NCBI RefSeq assembly: GCF_000337355.1
Contig: NZ_AOJH01000037.1
Location: 1-64,000, forward strand
Length of the DNA: 64,000 bases
Reading direction: 5' to 3'
Source: Halorubrum kocurii JCM 14978
GTDB taxonomy: Archaea; Halobacteriota; Halobacteria; Halobacteriales; Haloferacaceae
A program made the position numbers and the translations under genes. Under the pieces are notes generated by a model that made no database searches, had not been told where the DNA came from, and saw only the letters and a program-made list of their open reading frames with translations. Below, piece after piece: positions 25,343-35,819 of this stretch; the stretch's first letter is position 1, and each line of letters starts with the position of its first letter.

Positions 25343-26044
25343 CTACGACAACGAGAGCTCCACGTAATCTTCGAGGTCGGAATCGCGCAACAAGTCGATT
25401 TGCTTGTCGGTAAGCTCGTCGAGAAAGAGTTGTTTATCGGATAGCAATCCCTCAACGATCGGTTCTAACGGCGTCCCAACGTACGGGCCGAATATCTCTT
25501 CGCGGCACTCTTCGAAGTACTCCCGCATGTCCTTTCCGTAGTCTGCAGCCCGCTGCTTGAGTCTTTCAAAGCTCCACTCATCGTCTCGGTAGACTTGTCC
25601 TTTCCAATCCCAATCGGAGAGGAGTTCGTGGACCGCTTGGAGTCTGACTTCGCTCACACGTTCAACACGCTCATTGAGTCGCCTCATTCCGTTCACGCGA
25701 CTCTGCATTCCGATTCGAATCTCGTGAATCTCGTTACTCACCCGGCGTTTCTGGTCTTCAACCTTCGATCTGAGCGCATCGATGCGGTCACCGAGTGCCT
25801 CGAAATCGTCTTTTTCCAACAACTCTCGTGCCTCGGCAACGGCTTGTTTGGCATCTTCGTCGATTTCGAGATTAGTCTGAAGGAACTCTTCAGCCAGGAT
25901 CCGTTGGAGTATCGTTTCCTCCATCGTTTCGGCGATATCCTCTAATCGGGAAGCAAGCTGTCGGTGACGATACTGTTGGTAGATCTCTTCGATGCTTTCT
26001 TCGAAATTTTTGTCGGGCAAATTTTCAGATTGTTCAGTCGACAT
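25343..26044 (-). CDS. Coiled-coil protein, last gene of helicase operon
   Basis: 233 residues, mostly charged helices with heptad-like spacing from about residue 60 to 150 (A-R-E-L-L-E-K-D-D-F-E-A-L-G-D-R-I-D and on), probably a coiled coil. No catalytic motif. It overlaps the upstream ATPase gene by 11 bases and is therefore co-translated. In position it corresponds to accessory genes such as dpdI in bacterial Dpd clusters, but I see no sequence basis for that name. Confidence 0.65.
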   Translation of the reverse strand: MSTEQSENLPDKNFEESIEEIYQQYRHRQLASRLEDIAETMEETILQRILAEEFLQTNLEIDEDAKQAVAEARELLEKDDFEALGDRIDALRSKVEDQKRRVSNEIHEIRIGMQSRVNGMRRLNERVERVSEVRLQAVHELLSDWDWKGQVYRDDEWSFERLKQRAADYGKDMREYFEECREEIFGPYVGTPLEPIVEGLLSDKQLFLDELTDKQIDLLRDSDLEDYVELSLS

Positions 26045-28958
26045 AGTGAGTACTCACCTCCGTGAACTCCTCTCCGAGCTTATCGGTACCACTAGTTCCT
26101 GTTAGCGGGACTTCTCTGAAATTCGTCACCACTACATCGTTATCAAGCTTCAGACTAGCCAGAGTTGCTGTAGTTCTAGCGAATGGATTTCCACCATACA
26201 GCCGATTGGCAAGCTCAGCTGCACTCACGGCATCATCCAACTCTGATTGAGTGTGATTACACACCTGCCCTAGCTGTTCCGTGAGATCGGGATCAACCGC
26301 ATCGTACGTCTTCAGTTTCTTGTACCGATCATTAACGGATTGTATGTCCGTATCCGACAGCATCTCTGAGACGTATTCAACGGCTTCGCGCTGATAGCCG
26401 TGGTCCGTTGTGTCGTTGAGCGCCTTCCTGACATCGTACATCGTGTCAGCAAGGTCACTTACGTTATGACCCGATGCGAATCGGACACGTGATGCGATAT
26501 TTCCGATGTATTGGCGACCGAGCATCCCGAGAACTTCGAAAGGCGGGTTTTGCTCCAAACGGTTGCGGACCTCCGGTACGTCGAGAGTGCTGGCAGAAAC
26601 GCCTAGCAACGAGCCAAGCACATCTTCGACGTACTTTGCGTCTTCCATCGCTTCCTTGACTGCCTTAATCTCCTCATGTCCAAGCACTTCGTCAAGCCCC
26701 GAGAGCAGTTGCCGGTCAATCATGAGTTCATCGTCAGATTGGTACCGCTCGTTCAGCCGCTCGGCAGTCACTTCGTGCCACGGATCATCGAGAAGTGTTA
26801 GCGTCGAATACGTTGCGAGAAGGAAGTCAGTGAAATCGTATCGAGCGTGCCGCTTGTAGAACACGCTGTCGCCGTTCAGTTGTGTTTCGATGATCTTGTT
26901 ACGCCACTCTTCAGCGTATCCGGTGAGTTGAGTACCGGCGGCTTCCAACTGTGCCGAATAGTCTGCGGATCTCGGTTCCATGTCTCGACGTACTCCAAAT
27001 TCGACGAGCCGACGAAGGTCGGAACGGCGAAAATCACCTCTGTCAAGGATGATCTGGTCGGGATCCGGTGGCTCGTTCGAATCCGGATAGACGAATGGAG
27101 ATTTCTGGCTACTGAGCATGTAGCGCAGTGAGGTCCCCTCGATTAGACGGAGATCATCAGTGATCTCTTCCAAGAGATCCCGGAGAGCACGTTTGACGTA
27201 CTCGTCCGTTTCAATATACTTCGTCGGGTCTTCGATCCACGAGTCAATCTGTTCTTTTTGTTCCTTGATTTCCTGTTCAAGTCTAGATGGACCACCACCA
27301 CCAATTTTGTAGCCGCACTCAGAACAAATCCGGCTACCATCGGTATCAGTCCTCCACGCTACAGCACCACACTCAGGACAGGGATCGGGGTTTGGTCCGT
27401 CCCCGGTAGATGCTATCTCTACCTGATGAGCGCCAACTTCTATTTCGCTGGGTAGCCCGGTCGTTTCGAAACCAAACGCGTCGACAAATTCTCTATTGAT
27501 AACGACGTGGTCCCCCTGCTCACGTCCGTACCATTTAGCGAGATCGGCGTACTCCTCGGCATCTTCGTAAACCTCGTCTGCAACAGAAACCGTATTCCCG
27601 AGTGGCCTGAGAACGTCCGCGGACGACGGAGCTTCAATATATCCTTCATGGTAATCTTGTAACACCTCGAATATCGTCATAATAAATTCACGCGGGGACT
27701 GCTGACTCTCGTCGAATCCGGCATAGATCCGCCGAACGAACGTCTGGTTGAACGGGAATAAGTCACGGAACGATTCCTCACAGAAGCCACAATCGGCGCA
27801 GATGGATCCCTCTGGGGCTTCTTTGAGATCGAACGTTCCATCGTCGGTGTCCCGGTCGTATTGAACGCTATCGTCGTGTGATTTGATATATCCGAGATAC
27901 GGGCGCACAAAGTCGACTGCGGAATCTTCGTTCAGGAATAGCACCGTATTCGAATCCTGTTCATTCGTTTGGAAGAACTCGAAGCGATCCTCTGCCGTCC
28001 GGGTGTGTAAAACCTCTGTAGAGTCACGGGTTCCCGCGACAATGAAGTCCCAATTGTCCGCGGACTTGTCGCGCTCCATGTACTTTCGAAGTCGCTCTGC
28101 TTCCATCGCGGCGATAGAGAAGTCCTCGAAGACGATGACTGGCCGAGTGTCCTCGAACTGTTGTCCGACTTGGTCAAGCACGTCACCAAGCGATGAGGTA
28201 TCGTAGTTCTCCCTGATTACCTGCCAAAGAGCGTTGTTGAACGCTTCGACGGCTTCTGAAACGCCAATCTCCTCATTGAAAATTTTCAGTTCATCGCGCT
28301 GTCTGTATTCGTTTTCTCCGATGAACTGAATCTTCTGAGCATACTCGCCCCGCTCGACGAGACGATTCAGTTTCTCGGCGATATAATCACGTATCTTGTC
28401 GGTCTGCTCACCGTCGGGAGCAACGTCGTACCCCTGCCTGCGCAGTGTGAGCGTCGCTCCCGAAGTGGCATTGTCCGCTACGGTCTGCGGGATATCGACG
28501 ATGTCGTCACGTAGACGCTTGAACTCAGACGCTCCCGACAGCTCTTCACCGAAGTGCTCCTGGTAGAACTCCGGAATCCGCTCGGAAAGGATCGACATCA
28601 GATCGTCGTCTTTGTCGATGTGAAGCATCGGACGACCGTCGAGTCGGAGCCGGTGAGAGAGGTACGCACAGAGTTCCGATTTACCGGTACCGACTTCTCC
28701 TTCGATGACGACGGCGAAATTCCCGACGCGATTATCAGAGAATTCTTGATAGATGCGATCCTCACCCCACGTTTCACCTCCCGCGGCTGTACCGCGGAAG
28801 ACCTCCATGGGACGGTGCGTGAATTGGAAGAGGTCGTAATCCTCAGAACGGACTGCAGCGACCTTACTGAACAATCGACGAAGCGTCTCTTCATCGACTT
28901 CGTCGAAGTGTGGACAACGTGCCGGGTCGGATTCGTCTGGTTTCACAATTTGATTCAT
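26034..28958 (-). CDS. Large P-loop ATPase with zinc ribbon, DpdH-like
   Basis: 974 residues. Walker A is G-E-V-G-T-G-K-S (87-94) and a Walker B-like P-V-I-V-F-E-D-F follows around residue 280, with the acidic pair E-D. Cysteine groups are C-A-D-C-G-F-C-E (about 385-392) and a zinc ribbon C-P-E-C ... C-S-E-C (about 535-560). The C-terminal 400 residues are helical. The general build, size and neighbours match DpdH, the ATPase of bacterial dpd restriction modules. Overlaps of 4 and 11 bases with its neighbours place it in one operon with the DpdG-like protein and a large helicase. It probably uses ATP to control restriction of unmodified DNA. Confidence 0.7.
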   Translation of the reverse strand: MNQIVKPDESDPARCPHFDEVDEETLRRLFSKVAAVRSEDYDLFQFTHRPMEVFRGTAAGGETWGEDRIYQEFSDNRVGNFAVVIEGEVGTGKSELCAYLSHRLRLDGRPMLHIDKDDDLMSILSERIPEFYQEHFGEELSGASEFKRLRDDIVDIPQTVADNATSGATLTLRRQGYDVAPDGEQTDKIRDYIAEKLNRLVERGEYAQKIQFIGENEYRQRDELKIFNEEIGVSEAVEAFNNALWQVIRENYDTSSLGDVLDQVGQQFEDTRPVIVFEDFSIAAMEAERLRKYMERDKSADNWDFIVAGTRDSTEVLHTRTAEDRFEFFQTNEQDSNTVLFLNEDSAVDFVRPYLGYIKSHDDSVQYDRDTDDGTFDLKEAPEGSICADCGFCEESFRDLFPFNQTFVRRIYAGFDESQQSPREFIMTIFEVLQDYHEGYIEAPSSADVLRPLGNTVSVADEVYEDAEEYADLAKWYGREQGDHVVINREFVDAFGFETTGLPSEIEVGAHQVEIASTGDGPNPDPCPECGAVAWRTDTDGSRICSECGYKIGGGGPSRLEQEIKEQKEQIDSWIEDPTKYIETDEYVKRALRDLLEEITDDLRLIEGTSLRYMLSSQKSPFVYPDSNEPPDPDQIILDRGDFRRSDLRRLVEFGVRRDMEPRSADYSAQLEAAGTQLTGYAEEWRNKIIETQLNGDSVFYKRHARYDFTDFLLATYSTLTLLDDPWHEVTAERLNERYQSDDELMIDRQLLSGLDEVLGHEEIKAVKEAMEDAKYVEDVLGSLLGVSASTLDVPEVRNRLEQNPPFEVLGMLGRQYIGNIASRVRFASGHNVSDLADTMYDVRKALNDTTDHGYQREAVEYVSEMLSDTDIQSVNDRYKKLKTYDAVDPDLTEQLGQVCNHTQSELDDAVSAAELANRLYGGNPFARTTATLASLKLDNDVVVTNFREVPLTGTSGTDKLGEEFTEVSTHYVD

Positions 28959-29788
28959 TGAATCACCTCAATCGAGTTCGCGTCTCTGTCGATTCCCCTC
29001 CGCCGAGGGACTCCATTCAGATCGACGGCAGCAGCGTCGCCCGATTCGACAATTCTAATCTCCTCCTCCCGCACTAGGTTGAAAAGAACCCGCGAGAGGG
29101 AGGCTGGTACGTTCCCGTCGGCTGTAAGCTCAATAAGAAAGAGGTTTTCCCGCAGCCAATCGATATACTCTGTAATTGTCACGCGTCCGTTTGTCCCAAC
29201 TTCGTTCACTGCAAGCTGTATCGACTCTTGAATCATATCCGGGCCTGGGTAGACGGTATGTCTTCTGCCGTTGGCCTTGTGAACGAGGTTAAGAAAGTCA
29301 ACGAGCCGGGACCAGTTGACGAACTTGTGTTCGTTTAAATCAATCTCTCCATGTTGAGACTGAGGAACGTATCCACGCTCGCGGTGCCGTCGGTTGATCT
29401 TCTTGTACAGGGAGGAATCGTCGGAATCGAATGCTTGAATTTCCTCTTGAAGGAGGTATTGATAGTTAAGTAGGACAACAGACTGTCTTCCCCAGTCTGT
29501 TTCCTCGGCTTCCGAAGTAAGGTTATATAGCACACCAAGCCGGAAGTCGAGCTCTTCATCGCCGGTCTTCCACGGGAGGTCAACGGCGTAGTAATCGGGC
29601 TCTCGACGGCCGACGAGTCCAATTGCACGCAACCCGTTTATTCCTTGGTTCAGAAGATCGTCACTAAGTACGGTGTCGTTTTTGAGTTCATCTTTGGTGG
29701 TGTTTCCGCGCTTTATCGACCAGTAAACGGTCCGCAACGGGGCAGGCGTCTGTACCGTGTTCAGAATGTAAGGTGCTGTTTCGCTCAT
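28955..29788 (-). CDS. Winged-helix-like protein, DpdG-like
   Basis: 277 residues, ATG 29788 in an ATGA overlap. The N-terminus (T-P-A-P-L-R-T-V-Y-W-S-I-K-R-G-N-T-T-K-D-E-L and L-N-Q-G-I-N-G-L-R-A-I-G-L-V) looks like a winged helix, with Y-Y-A-V in the wing. The rest is helical and lacks catalytic motifs. Directly upstream of the DpdH-like ATPase, this is the size and place of DpdG. I rely on context more than on sequence for that name. Possible role: DNA-binding partner of the ATPase. Confidence 0.6.
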   Translation of the reverse strand: MSETAPYILNTVQTPAPLRTVYWSIKRGNTTKDELKNDTVLSDDLLNQGINGLRAIGLVGRREPDYYAVDLPWKTGDEELDFRLGVLYNLTSEAEETDWGRQSVVLLNYQYLLQEEIQAFDSDDSSLYKKINRRHRERGYVPQSQHGEIDLNEHKFVNWSRLVDFLNLVHKANGRRHTVYPGPDMIQESIQLAVNEVGTNGRVTITEYIDWLRENLFLIELTADGNVPASLSRVLFNLVREEEIRIVESGDAAAVDLNGVPRRRGIDRDANSIEVIQ

Positions 29789-30714
29789 AGTGAGTGCATT
29801 AGCCAGTCGTGATACCGTGCGTCTATCGGGCTCGTCTCGGGGTTGAGATCCTTCGCCGCCTCCCGGGCCAAACGGATCTTTGGACTACGTTTCGCGTAGG
29901 AGGGGTCAAAGGTTGTTCCTTCCATCGAGACGGACCGATTCAGATCGTGTGCGACCTCCGATGCAGTCGATTTGTCCCACTCGATTCGTCGTCGGAGCCA
30001 GCCTCCGAAGGCTTCGATCACGTCGTCACTCTCCAAGGGTGAGACCCCAAGTTCGTCCCGGCGTGCGAAAATGTTTGAGAAGGTCTCGTAGAGTGGAAGG
30101 TATGGCGCTTCCGTGAGTTCGTCGAACAGTTCGGACGTCGTCTCAACCGTATCACCTTCGACCAGCTCATAGAGGTTCGCGTTGTCTTGTACAAAGAGAT
30201 TTTTTGTGTCTCGAAGCGGCATCCCCCAGCCTTCGCTCTCGTAATGCTCGACAAATGCCTCATAAACGCGGTCATACCGCCCGATATGTCGACAGAACGG
30301 CTCGTGGTAGAGGGGGCGGAGACCACCAGATGGTTGGAAGCGACGCTCGTCAGCGACGACGATCAATGATCCCTCGGAACTCGCGTATCGATTGACGAGG
30401 TCATTCATCGTGTACTGCGTGTTCTTTTCGTAGTAGCTCGTCGTGACGACACAGAGGTCCTCTGACGGAGGAAGCTGTATTCCCCCGCTAACGTGATAAT
30501 CATACCCGGGAAAGTCGTATTGTCTACCCCCACGTTCGTGTTGCCACGTGTGCTTGAGCTGACGCCACGAAGTCGGGTACGTGGCGTGTTCCGTACCGAG
30601 ATAATTAATCGCGGGGAGCGATCGCAGTTTCCAATAATGGACGTTTCCATCTGGGTCGTGGATGAACGCGACATCAGCGTCGTTCATCCGATTTTGGACT
30701 GCTTGTAGACTCAC
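29785..30714 (-). CDS. Unknown protein of helicase operon
   Basis: 309 residues with a GTG start at 30714 that overlaps the helicase stop (GTGA). I do not recognise it. The middle (D-L-C-V-V-T-T-S-Y-Y-E-K-N-T-Q-Y and G-S-L-I-V-V-A-D-E-R-R-F) suggests alternating strands and helices of a Rossmann-like or PLD-like fold, but no H-x-K or other catalytic motif is visible. It could be a degenerate PLD-type or adaptor protein. Coupling on both sides makes it part of the same complex as the helicase and DpdG/H-like proteins. Confidence 0.65.
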   Translation of the reverse strand: MSLQAVQNRMNDADVAFIHDPDGNVHYWKLRSLPAINYLGTEHATYPTSWRQLKHTWQHERGGRQYDFPGYDYHVSGGIQLPPSEDLCVVTTSYYEKNTQYTMNDLVNRYASSEGSLIVVADERRFQPSGGLRPLYHEPFCRHIGRYDRVYEAFVEHYESEGWGMPLRDTKNLFVQDNANLYELVEGDTVETTSELFDELTEAPYLPLYETFSNIFARRDELGVSPLESDDVIEAFGGWLRRRIEWDKSTASEVAHDLNRSVSMEGTTFDPSYAKRSPKIRLAREAAKDLNPETSPIDARYHDWLMHSL

Positions 30715-33700
30715 TGCTCACCTCCATCGACGACGGCAGTAAGTGTCCGGTGATCAAGCAGATCATTTTCGAGATAGTGGCTCGGCGTCCGCGAGAGCAA
30801 CAGACACTCGTCACAGTAGTCGACGCATCGGTCACAATCACCTACATCGACGACGTTGTCGGCGACCTCGTCAAGGCTCTCATGAACGTGCCAGCCGATA
30901 CCGTTGCCACCCTGGCGACCGTCCACGATGTATACTTCAACCGCATCTTCGGTGATTGACGCCTTGACTCGATAGTCGGACCGGTCACACTTGACGACAA
31001 CCGGAATAGCCCGATCAAGTGCCTGTTCGAGGCTGGTCAACAGCTGTGGCCATGAGGCCGTGGGATGGGTCACCCGTTCGAACCGCTCGGCGATCGCATC
31101 ACGTTCAAACTCGAGGCGCAGTCCCTGCGTGTGATGTTGTTGCCCCACCGGACGGAACGTCTCTTCCTGTGACTTTTCGAGTCGCTCGCGCCACGAGAGT
31201 CCATCAGTAGAGCCGCCACCGTCCTCTCTCTCGATCAACGCCTGGGATCGCAGTATCTCGGTCGAAGGGCTCATCGAATGACCGCGCTCGAAAGCATAAA
31301 CGAAGTCCGTCAGCTCGAATTGTCCGTATTCGATATCGCAATCTAAACCAAATAGCTTCGTCTCCTGACGGTCGCGCTCTGCGTCTGTCGAACGAACGTA
31401 CGTCGACATCTGTGCGAACGTCCGATAGGAACGTTGTCCTCCCTTGGCTACCGAGCACTCAACTGACGAGATGCCGTGAATTTGTGTGGTCGTGAGGTCG
31501 GAGTCGCAATGTGGACAGATAGTCTCGTCAGGATCGAAGCTCCGGAACCGCCGATCACACTCCTCGTTGTCACAGACGGCGACATCAGTGAGCGGTTTCT
31601 GTGTTCCCCGGACGTCATCGACGATGTATTCTGTTCCGTGTAGCGACACCATTCCCCCGAGCTCGTTCTCTTCTCCGGGATACATGTCGTACAGTCGGCC
31701 ACTCCCTTCGAAAGAGATCTCTTCCCGCTGACCGCTGAATTGAACGGGGAAGTTCTGACCGAAACTTCGGTAGTTGGCGAGATACCCGAGCTTACTCAGC
31801 CACTGATCGAGACGTGACGTGTTGCTTGTGAGATCTCGGTTTGTCGCCGCACCTGTGGACATCCCGCGGAGCCGCGAAAACGTCTGGTCAACACGCCGTG
31901 ATAGGGAGAGCGGGCCGTCACCGAAGAAAACCTCTTCGTACACCTCGACTCCACGTTGGCCAAAAATACCGGAGAGATATTCTCGTAGGACATCGTCCAT
32001 CTCCTCTTGAATGAACTCTTGGAGGATCTGTAGTTTGTCCTCAACGGAGGTGACAAACTTCTCCAAATTCTCAAGCTCCGGCTCCGAGAGCCGATAGGTC
32101 AACTCAAACACTTGGTCTTCGTGCGGATTTCGAGCAAGGTATGCGAATACCTCTGTGACGACGTGTCCCGCGAGTACCTCGTCGAAGTCCTCCGGATCAG
32201 GAATCCGAACGGGCTCAAATTCTCCGAGATAACTATCCAAATTGGCGTAGTAGTGGCCGTCGACTGGGTGTTGTCCACGGATCACCGTCATCACGAGTGA
32301 CGAACTACCTCGCGTCCGACCAGTTCGCCCGGATCGTTGGACGTAGTTCGTGAGCGTCGGTGGAACACCGACTTGTGCGACCGTATCGAGGCTCCCGATA
32401 TCGACCCCGAGCTCCATCGTCGGCGTTGAACTGACTACGTTCACCTCCGGTGGATCCTTGCGGAATCCTTCTTCGATAGCACCACGGATTGCTGGCGAGA
32501 TGTTCCCTTTATGTATTCCGACCGTGACGAACTCTGGTTCCTCTCCCCCCTGAATCGGTTCGGTCACGTCGTGGGCCCAATGGTCAACAGCGTAGTCCCA
32601 TCCGGACTCGACATCGGCGTATCCGGGAGTCGCCACGAATTTTCCCTCATCCGTTCGGGAGAACCGGGAATACGTCTCTATCGGTTTTCCACACTCCAAA
32701 CAGGTATCGGGAGCGTCACCCGATTCCGTAGTGGGGAACGACGCGTAACACTCCGTACAGAACGCCGAGTCGGGAATCAAAATGAGATTCGACTCGTCCT
32801 CTCGAACGTTCCGAGTGAACACTCCGCTCTCTGCCGGCGGTTCGACCAACCCGCTTTGCTCGAGGGAATCTCTTGCCTCATCGAAGTAGTTCCCCACTTT
32901 GGCACGCTTCTCGTCATCTGTAATGTTGGCTCGATCGACTCCGCGCTTGAGGGATTCGTGACTGGCGACGGAGACGATTCCACTCTCAAGAAACCGACTT
33001 AGGACGTCGTTGAGGACGTTATCGATCCGGGCACGGCTGGTTTCGAGATCGCTGTCGAGTCGGTCGAGAACCTTCTCCCGAGATAACCCGTCGATCTTTA
33101 CGCCGGCGTATTGGAACGAGGCGTCGCCGAGCACGAACCGCTTGTAGAGTGCATGTGCGATTGTGAGGTCCGTTGGATCATCGAACCCCATGACGGCATC
33201 AGCGGTCACAAGCGCGCTATCGAGTAGCGCCTCGCAGTTGGAGAGATATGCGTGAGCTTCGATATCCTCCCTCAACGGGACGAGGAAGTTGTAAGCTTCC
33301 GCGTCCTCGTCGAGATTCTCCTGAACTAGCGGCTCCCAGTACTCCTCGCGGAGGGTATCGGCAACCGACTTGAAAAGCTCGTACTGGTCGGCTTCACCAC
33401 CAGCTTCTAGCAACTCTTGGAGGTAGACCGTCTGGGCCATCAGTCCATACTCGGTTCCAATGATTTCTTCGCCCACACTCTCAGCAGCGCTGTGCGAGTC
33501 CGAGAACACGAGCGTCTTATTGGACGGTGCGACACGGCATACCTCCGATAACATGTACGAGAGAAGCGAAGACGTGGGAACACCGATATCAGTTAATCGG
33601 GGCGATCCTCCGCATCCCGGGCAACCACCAGTACCATCACCGCGTATCGGTGCGAACGTTTTCTCTTCTTCCTCATTGTCGACCGCGACGTACGGTTCGT

Positions 33701-35447
33701 GACATGTCCCTTTGCGACAGAACTGTACCTCTGGGATTGGTGCGGCACCGCATTTACGACACCGGTTGTCTCTTGAGAGCGCCCCGCAGTCACGGCACCA
33801 GTGGACCCGGTGTGGTGGCTTGAGGAATACGTGGTATTTCTCAGTGACAATACCTGCGAGTCGACCGAAGGCCATGATCGTATCGAGAACGCCTTCCGGG
33901 TCTGAAACCCCTTCGCGCTCCACCTCCGCGACGAGGCCCTCGTAGGATCGGAATCCTACCTCACCCGTTGTATCCCGGTCGAACCACTCGGTGAAAGCTG
34001 CCACTTCGGGGAGTTCTTCAAGCACAAACTCAAGCCACCCACTCGCAAATCCACCGGACTCGATGGCGGCCTCAACGAGAGCGTCTCTACCCTCCTCCGT
34101 TCGCACGGTTTCGCCAACATCAGCTATATCGTTGGTTTCGGTATATTCGGCTGCTGCGTCGTAAAGTGGTTGGAACGCCCACCCCGGGGCTGAGGATGAA
34201 GGTTCGATAGAGTCCTGGGCCAGTAACCCGACCTCTCTGAGGGATTCAACCGCGCTCTGCAGACCATGCTCGGCGATAAATCTATCTGGGTCGGCTACAC
34301 CGATTCGGGCGACTGCGAGCGCAGCCACGATCTCGTCGAGACTGCTCCCCGGGAGTCGGCCGAAATCGGGTGTAGTTTGAGGGCGGAACTTTCGGCCGGT
34401 GAACTCAACGCTGTTGATTGAATCCTCATCGCTACCGGTGAGTGAGGCGGCGAGTTCCGTGGGATTGTCTACTGTCGCGGACACCATCGTAACTTGCGGA
34501 TCGTTGTCCGCATAGAACTCTTTTAGACGCCGCGAGAGCATTGAAATCGCTGCCCCTTGAATTCCGCTCCACACGTGGGCTTCGTCAAAAACGATATGCT
34601 CTAGCGGCTGCTGACCTGGCTGGTCTCCGAGAATGTTTCTTGTCTCCTCCTTATCGTTGACGAACATGTAATCCAATGCTTCCGGGTTCGTGAGGAGGAT
34701 ATCCACTCCCTGCCGGATAGAATCACGAGTTACCTTAATCCACGAGTAGGAGTTATCCGCCGTTCCGACCGCGGAATCACTCAGTATCCGCAGTTTCTCG
34801 TCCGGATTTTGTGGGTCTATTAGTCCGCGTACGTACGTCCCCTCCTCCATCTCGAAGTCCCGAGCCCCGACACGAGCCGGCGTATCGGAGTCCCAGATGC
34901 CGATTGTGATTCGATCTTCCGGGGCACGATCCCGATTGATGTGATCGAGGTATGTGATAAAACGGTTGAACTGATCGGATCCCAAGGTCTTCATGGGATA
35001 GAGAATTGCCGCTTTCAGTCCGGGATTGTCGACGGAAAGACAGGTGTTGAGGATCGGAAGGAAGAACGATTCGGTCTTTCCGGATGCGGTCGGGACCGCG
35101 AGAACATTGTCACCGGGATCAGTTTCTATCGCTTTGATCGTCTCCGCTTGGTGTTGGTAGAGCTGACCGTCAGAATCGCCGCCGAACACTTCTCGCCGAA
35201 TAGCATCCACAATGTCGTCGTGGTAATCAAGACCGTCGAGAAACTCGGCAGCGGTCTGACTGTGGAACGCGGGTGCATCGACGAATTCGACAAAAGGACC
35301 CTTACGCTCGATTGTCTGATCAGAAACAAACGACTGAGCCCCCTCCACTCCATCGACATCGTTGAGCTTGGTCATGGCACGGTTCCACCAGGTGATCTCA
35401 GCTGCTCTATCGGTGGCAGCGTTGAGTCTGTCTTGTGGTGAATTCAT
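30711..35447 (-). CDS. Giant DEAH helicase with zinc clusters and DUF1998
   Basis: 1578 residues. Superfamily 2 motifs: Q-H-Q upstream, Walker A P-T-A-S-G-K-T (119-125), D-E-A-H-V-W (about 293-298), S-A-T, and motif VI Q-R-S-G-R-T-G-R. The insertion after the first RecA domain carries several C-x-x-C pairs (C-R-D-C, C-R-K-C, C-P-G-C-G); others come later (C-T-E-C, C-L-E-C, C-P-H-C). The C-terminus ends in a DUF1998/MrfA-type zinc site C-D-R-C-x-x-x-C-D-E-C. Such helicases occur in Dpd (DpdJ/DpdF) and DISARM (DrmA/DrmB) modules. It is the first gene of the five-gene operon 35447-25343 and divergent from the second large helicase. Confidence 0.8.
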   Translation of the reverse strand: MNSPQDRLNAATDRAAEITWWNRAMTKLNDVDGVEGAQSFVSDQTIERKGPFVEFVDAPAFHSQTAAEFLDGLDYHDDIVDAIRREVFGGDSDGQLYQHQAETIKAIETDPGDNVLAVPTASGKTESFFLPILNTCLSVDNPGLKAAILYPMKTLGSDQFNRFITYLDHINRDRAPEDRITIGIWDSDTPARVGARDFEMEEGTYVRGLIDPQNPDEKLRILSDSAVGTADNSYSWIKVTRDSIRQGVDILLTNPEALDYMFVNDKEETRNILGDQPGQQPLEHIVFDEAHVWSGIQGAAISMLSRRLKEFYADNDPQVTMVSATVDNPTELAASLTGSDEDSINSVEFTGRKFRPQTTPDFGRLPGSSLDEIVAALAVARIGVADPDRFIAEHGLQSAVESLREVGLLAQDSIEPSSSAPGWAFQPLYDAAAEYTETNDIADVGETVRTEEGRDALVEAAIESGGFASGWLEFVLEELPEVAAFTEWFDRDTTGEVGFRSYEGLVAEVEREGVSDPEGVLDTIMAFGRLAGIVTEKYHVFLKPPHRVHWCRDCGALSRDNRCRKCGAAPIPEVQFCRKGTCHEPYVAVDNEEEEKTFAPIRGDGTGGCPGCGGSPRLTDIGVPTSSLLSYMLSEVCRVAPSNKTLVFSDSHSAAESVGEEIIGTEYGLMAQTVYLQELLEAGGEADQYELFKSVADTLREEYWEPLVQENLDEDAEAYNFLVPLREDIEAHAYLSNCEALLDSALVTADAVMGFDDPTDLTIAHALYKRFVLGDASFQYAGVKIDGLSREKVLDRLDSDLETSRARIDNVLNDVLSRFLESGIVSVASHESLKRGVDRANITDDEKRAKVGNYFDEARDSLEQSGLVEPPAESGVFTRNVREDESNLILIPDSAFCTECYASFPTTESGDAPDTCLECGKPIETYSRFSRTDEGKFVATPGYADVESGWDYAVDHWAHDVTEPIQGGEEPEFVTVGIHKGNISPAIRGAIEEGFRKDPPEVNVVSSTPTMELGVDIGSLDTVAQVGVPPTLTNYVQRSGRTGRTRGSSSLVMTVIRGQHPVDGHYYANLDSYLGEFEPVRIPDPEDFDEVLAGHVVTEVFAYLARNPHEDQVFELTYRLSEPELENLEKFVTSVEDKLQILQEFIQEEMDDVLREYLSGIFGQRGVEVYEEVFFGDGPLSLSRRVDQTFSRLRGMSTGAATNRDLTSNTSRLDQWLSKLGYLANYRSFGQNFPVQFSGQREEISFEGSGRLYDMYPGEENELGGMVSLHGTEYIVDDVRGTQKPLTDVAVCDNEECDRRFRSFDPDETICPHCDSDLTTTQIHGISSVECSVAKGGQRSYRTFAQMSTYVRSTDAERDRQETKLFGLDCDIEYGQFELTDFVYAFERGHSMSPSTEILRSQALIEREDGGGSTDGLSWRERLEKSQEETFRPVGQQHHTQGLRLEFERDAIAERFERVTHPTASWPQLLTSLEQALDRAIPVVVKCDRSDYRVKASITEDAVEVYIVDGRQGGNGIGWHVHESLDEVADNVVDVGDCDRCVDYCDECLLLSRTPSHYLENDLLDHRTLTAVVDGGEQ

Positions 35448-35819
35448 TTTATATGGTATCTGATCTTACCTTCGGGTTCACGTACTCGACAACAGTAAGA
35501 AGGCGAGATCTCATGGCGTTCCGATGCCGGACCCGGATCGCTAGATTTGACGGTCGGTTTGTCAACGTTATCTCACGATTTACGCGACTCTGATGTAAAG
35601 TCACGGGTCAAAGAATCACGGTAGATACTGGCGCGCCGGTAAGAGTTTGCTGAAAACCACACCGTGAGGCCGTAATGGTCGTGGAAATCTACAGAAACTG
35701 CTTCCTTCCCCTTTTCTGTATTCCACGTTTATTATTAACAAGATATTTAGTTCGCAGTTATTCCAACCTACGCCGGAAGATTGAACTTGATATCCGAACC
35801 ACACGTGGTATCTCACTCG
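35448..35819. other. Divergent intergenic region between two helicase genes
   Basis: 372 bases between opposite starts, with AT-rich stretches near 35446-35470 and 35715-35760 (for example TTATTATTAAC near 35730). It should hold promoters in both directions, but I cannot pick out one TATA box for each. A minus-strand ORF at 35616-36125 reaches into the plus-strand helicase and is probably a shadow. Confidence 0.45.
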